From the NCBI GenBank assembly GCA_934402515.1, contig CAKRTZ010000081.1, forward strand, positions 1 to 6,313: a DNA stretch of 6,313 nt, in the 5' to 3' direction. The stretch comes from an uncultured Lachnospiraceae bacterium (GTDB lineage Bacteria; Bacillota; Clostridia; Lachnospirales; Lachnospiraceae). Made by a program: the position numbers and the translations under genes. The first letter of the stretch is position 1. Every line of letters starts with the position of its first letter. This document shows, piece after piece, positions 6,288 to 6,313 of the stretch. A model generated the notes under the pieces. The model was given only the letters and a program-made list of their open reading frames with translations, ran no database searches and was not told where the DNA came from.

Positions 6288-6313
6288 AAACAGAAGTAAA
6301 CAGAAATAAGAAC

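Noticed and set aside
6288..6305. Direct repeat AAACAGAA (6288-6295 and 6298-6305) after the permease stop
   Set aside because: Two short copies of an A-rich 8-mer at the window edge are weak, and no hairpin or further copies are visible.
1..6313. CRISPR arrays, tRNA/rRNA genes, insertion sequences and transposase genes
   Set aside because: I looked for regularly spaced repeats, cloverleaf-like segments and terminal inverted repeats and saw none that hold up.

Overview
The window looks like chromosomal DNA from a low-to-moderate GC Firmicute, most likely a gut Clostridia/Lachnospiraceae-type bacterium. The basis is the codon usage, GAGG-type ribosome binding sites, consensus sigma-A promoters, a GTG-started lipoprotein gene and the FtsX-type ABC permease style. 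No marker gene fixes the species.

Layout. Bases 1-200 hold no intact gene: a 10-bp hairpin at 10-34 and a possible short minus-strand C-terminal remnant (45-131). Bases 194-867 carry two plus-strand reading-frame pieces in different frames. The first resembles the C-terminal part of a secreted, beta-rich surface protein; neither piece has a credible start or signal peptide, so this reads as a truncated and frameshifted gene. A strong 12-bp GC-rich hairpin (910-947) separates this debris from what follows.

Bases 985-6287 form one coherent module. A TetR-family regulator (minus strand, 985-1620) is divergent from a three-gene plus-strand operon: a lipoprotein membrane-fusion/adaptor protein (1821-3266), a MacB/LolD-type ABC ATPase (3280-3990) and a 765-residue permease with two FtsX units (3990-6287). 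The last two genes overlap by one base. The intergenic region holds two near-consensus promoters firing away from each other, with 17-bp spacers on both sides. A perfect palindrome lies between their -35 boxes, and a wider inverted repeat contains both -35 boxes. One repressor dimer, or a pair of dimers, could therefore silence regulator and transporter together.

Working model: the TetR protein senses a small molecule or peptide, leaves the operator and derepresses itself and the transporter. ATP hydrolysis by the NBD drives the FtsX permease mechanically, and the lipid-anchored adaptor on the outer face helps move a substrate away from the membrane (drug, antimicrobial peptide, lipid or exported peptide). 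This is a recognisable tripartite efflux architecture and not an obviously new system. The most informative parts are the compact divergent control region and the use of an adaptor with a long coiled coil in a probable single-membrane host.
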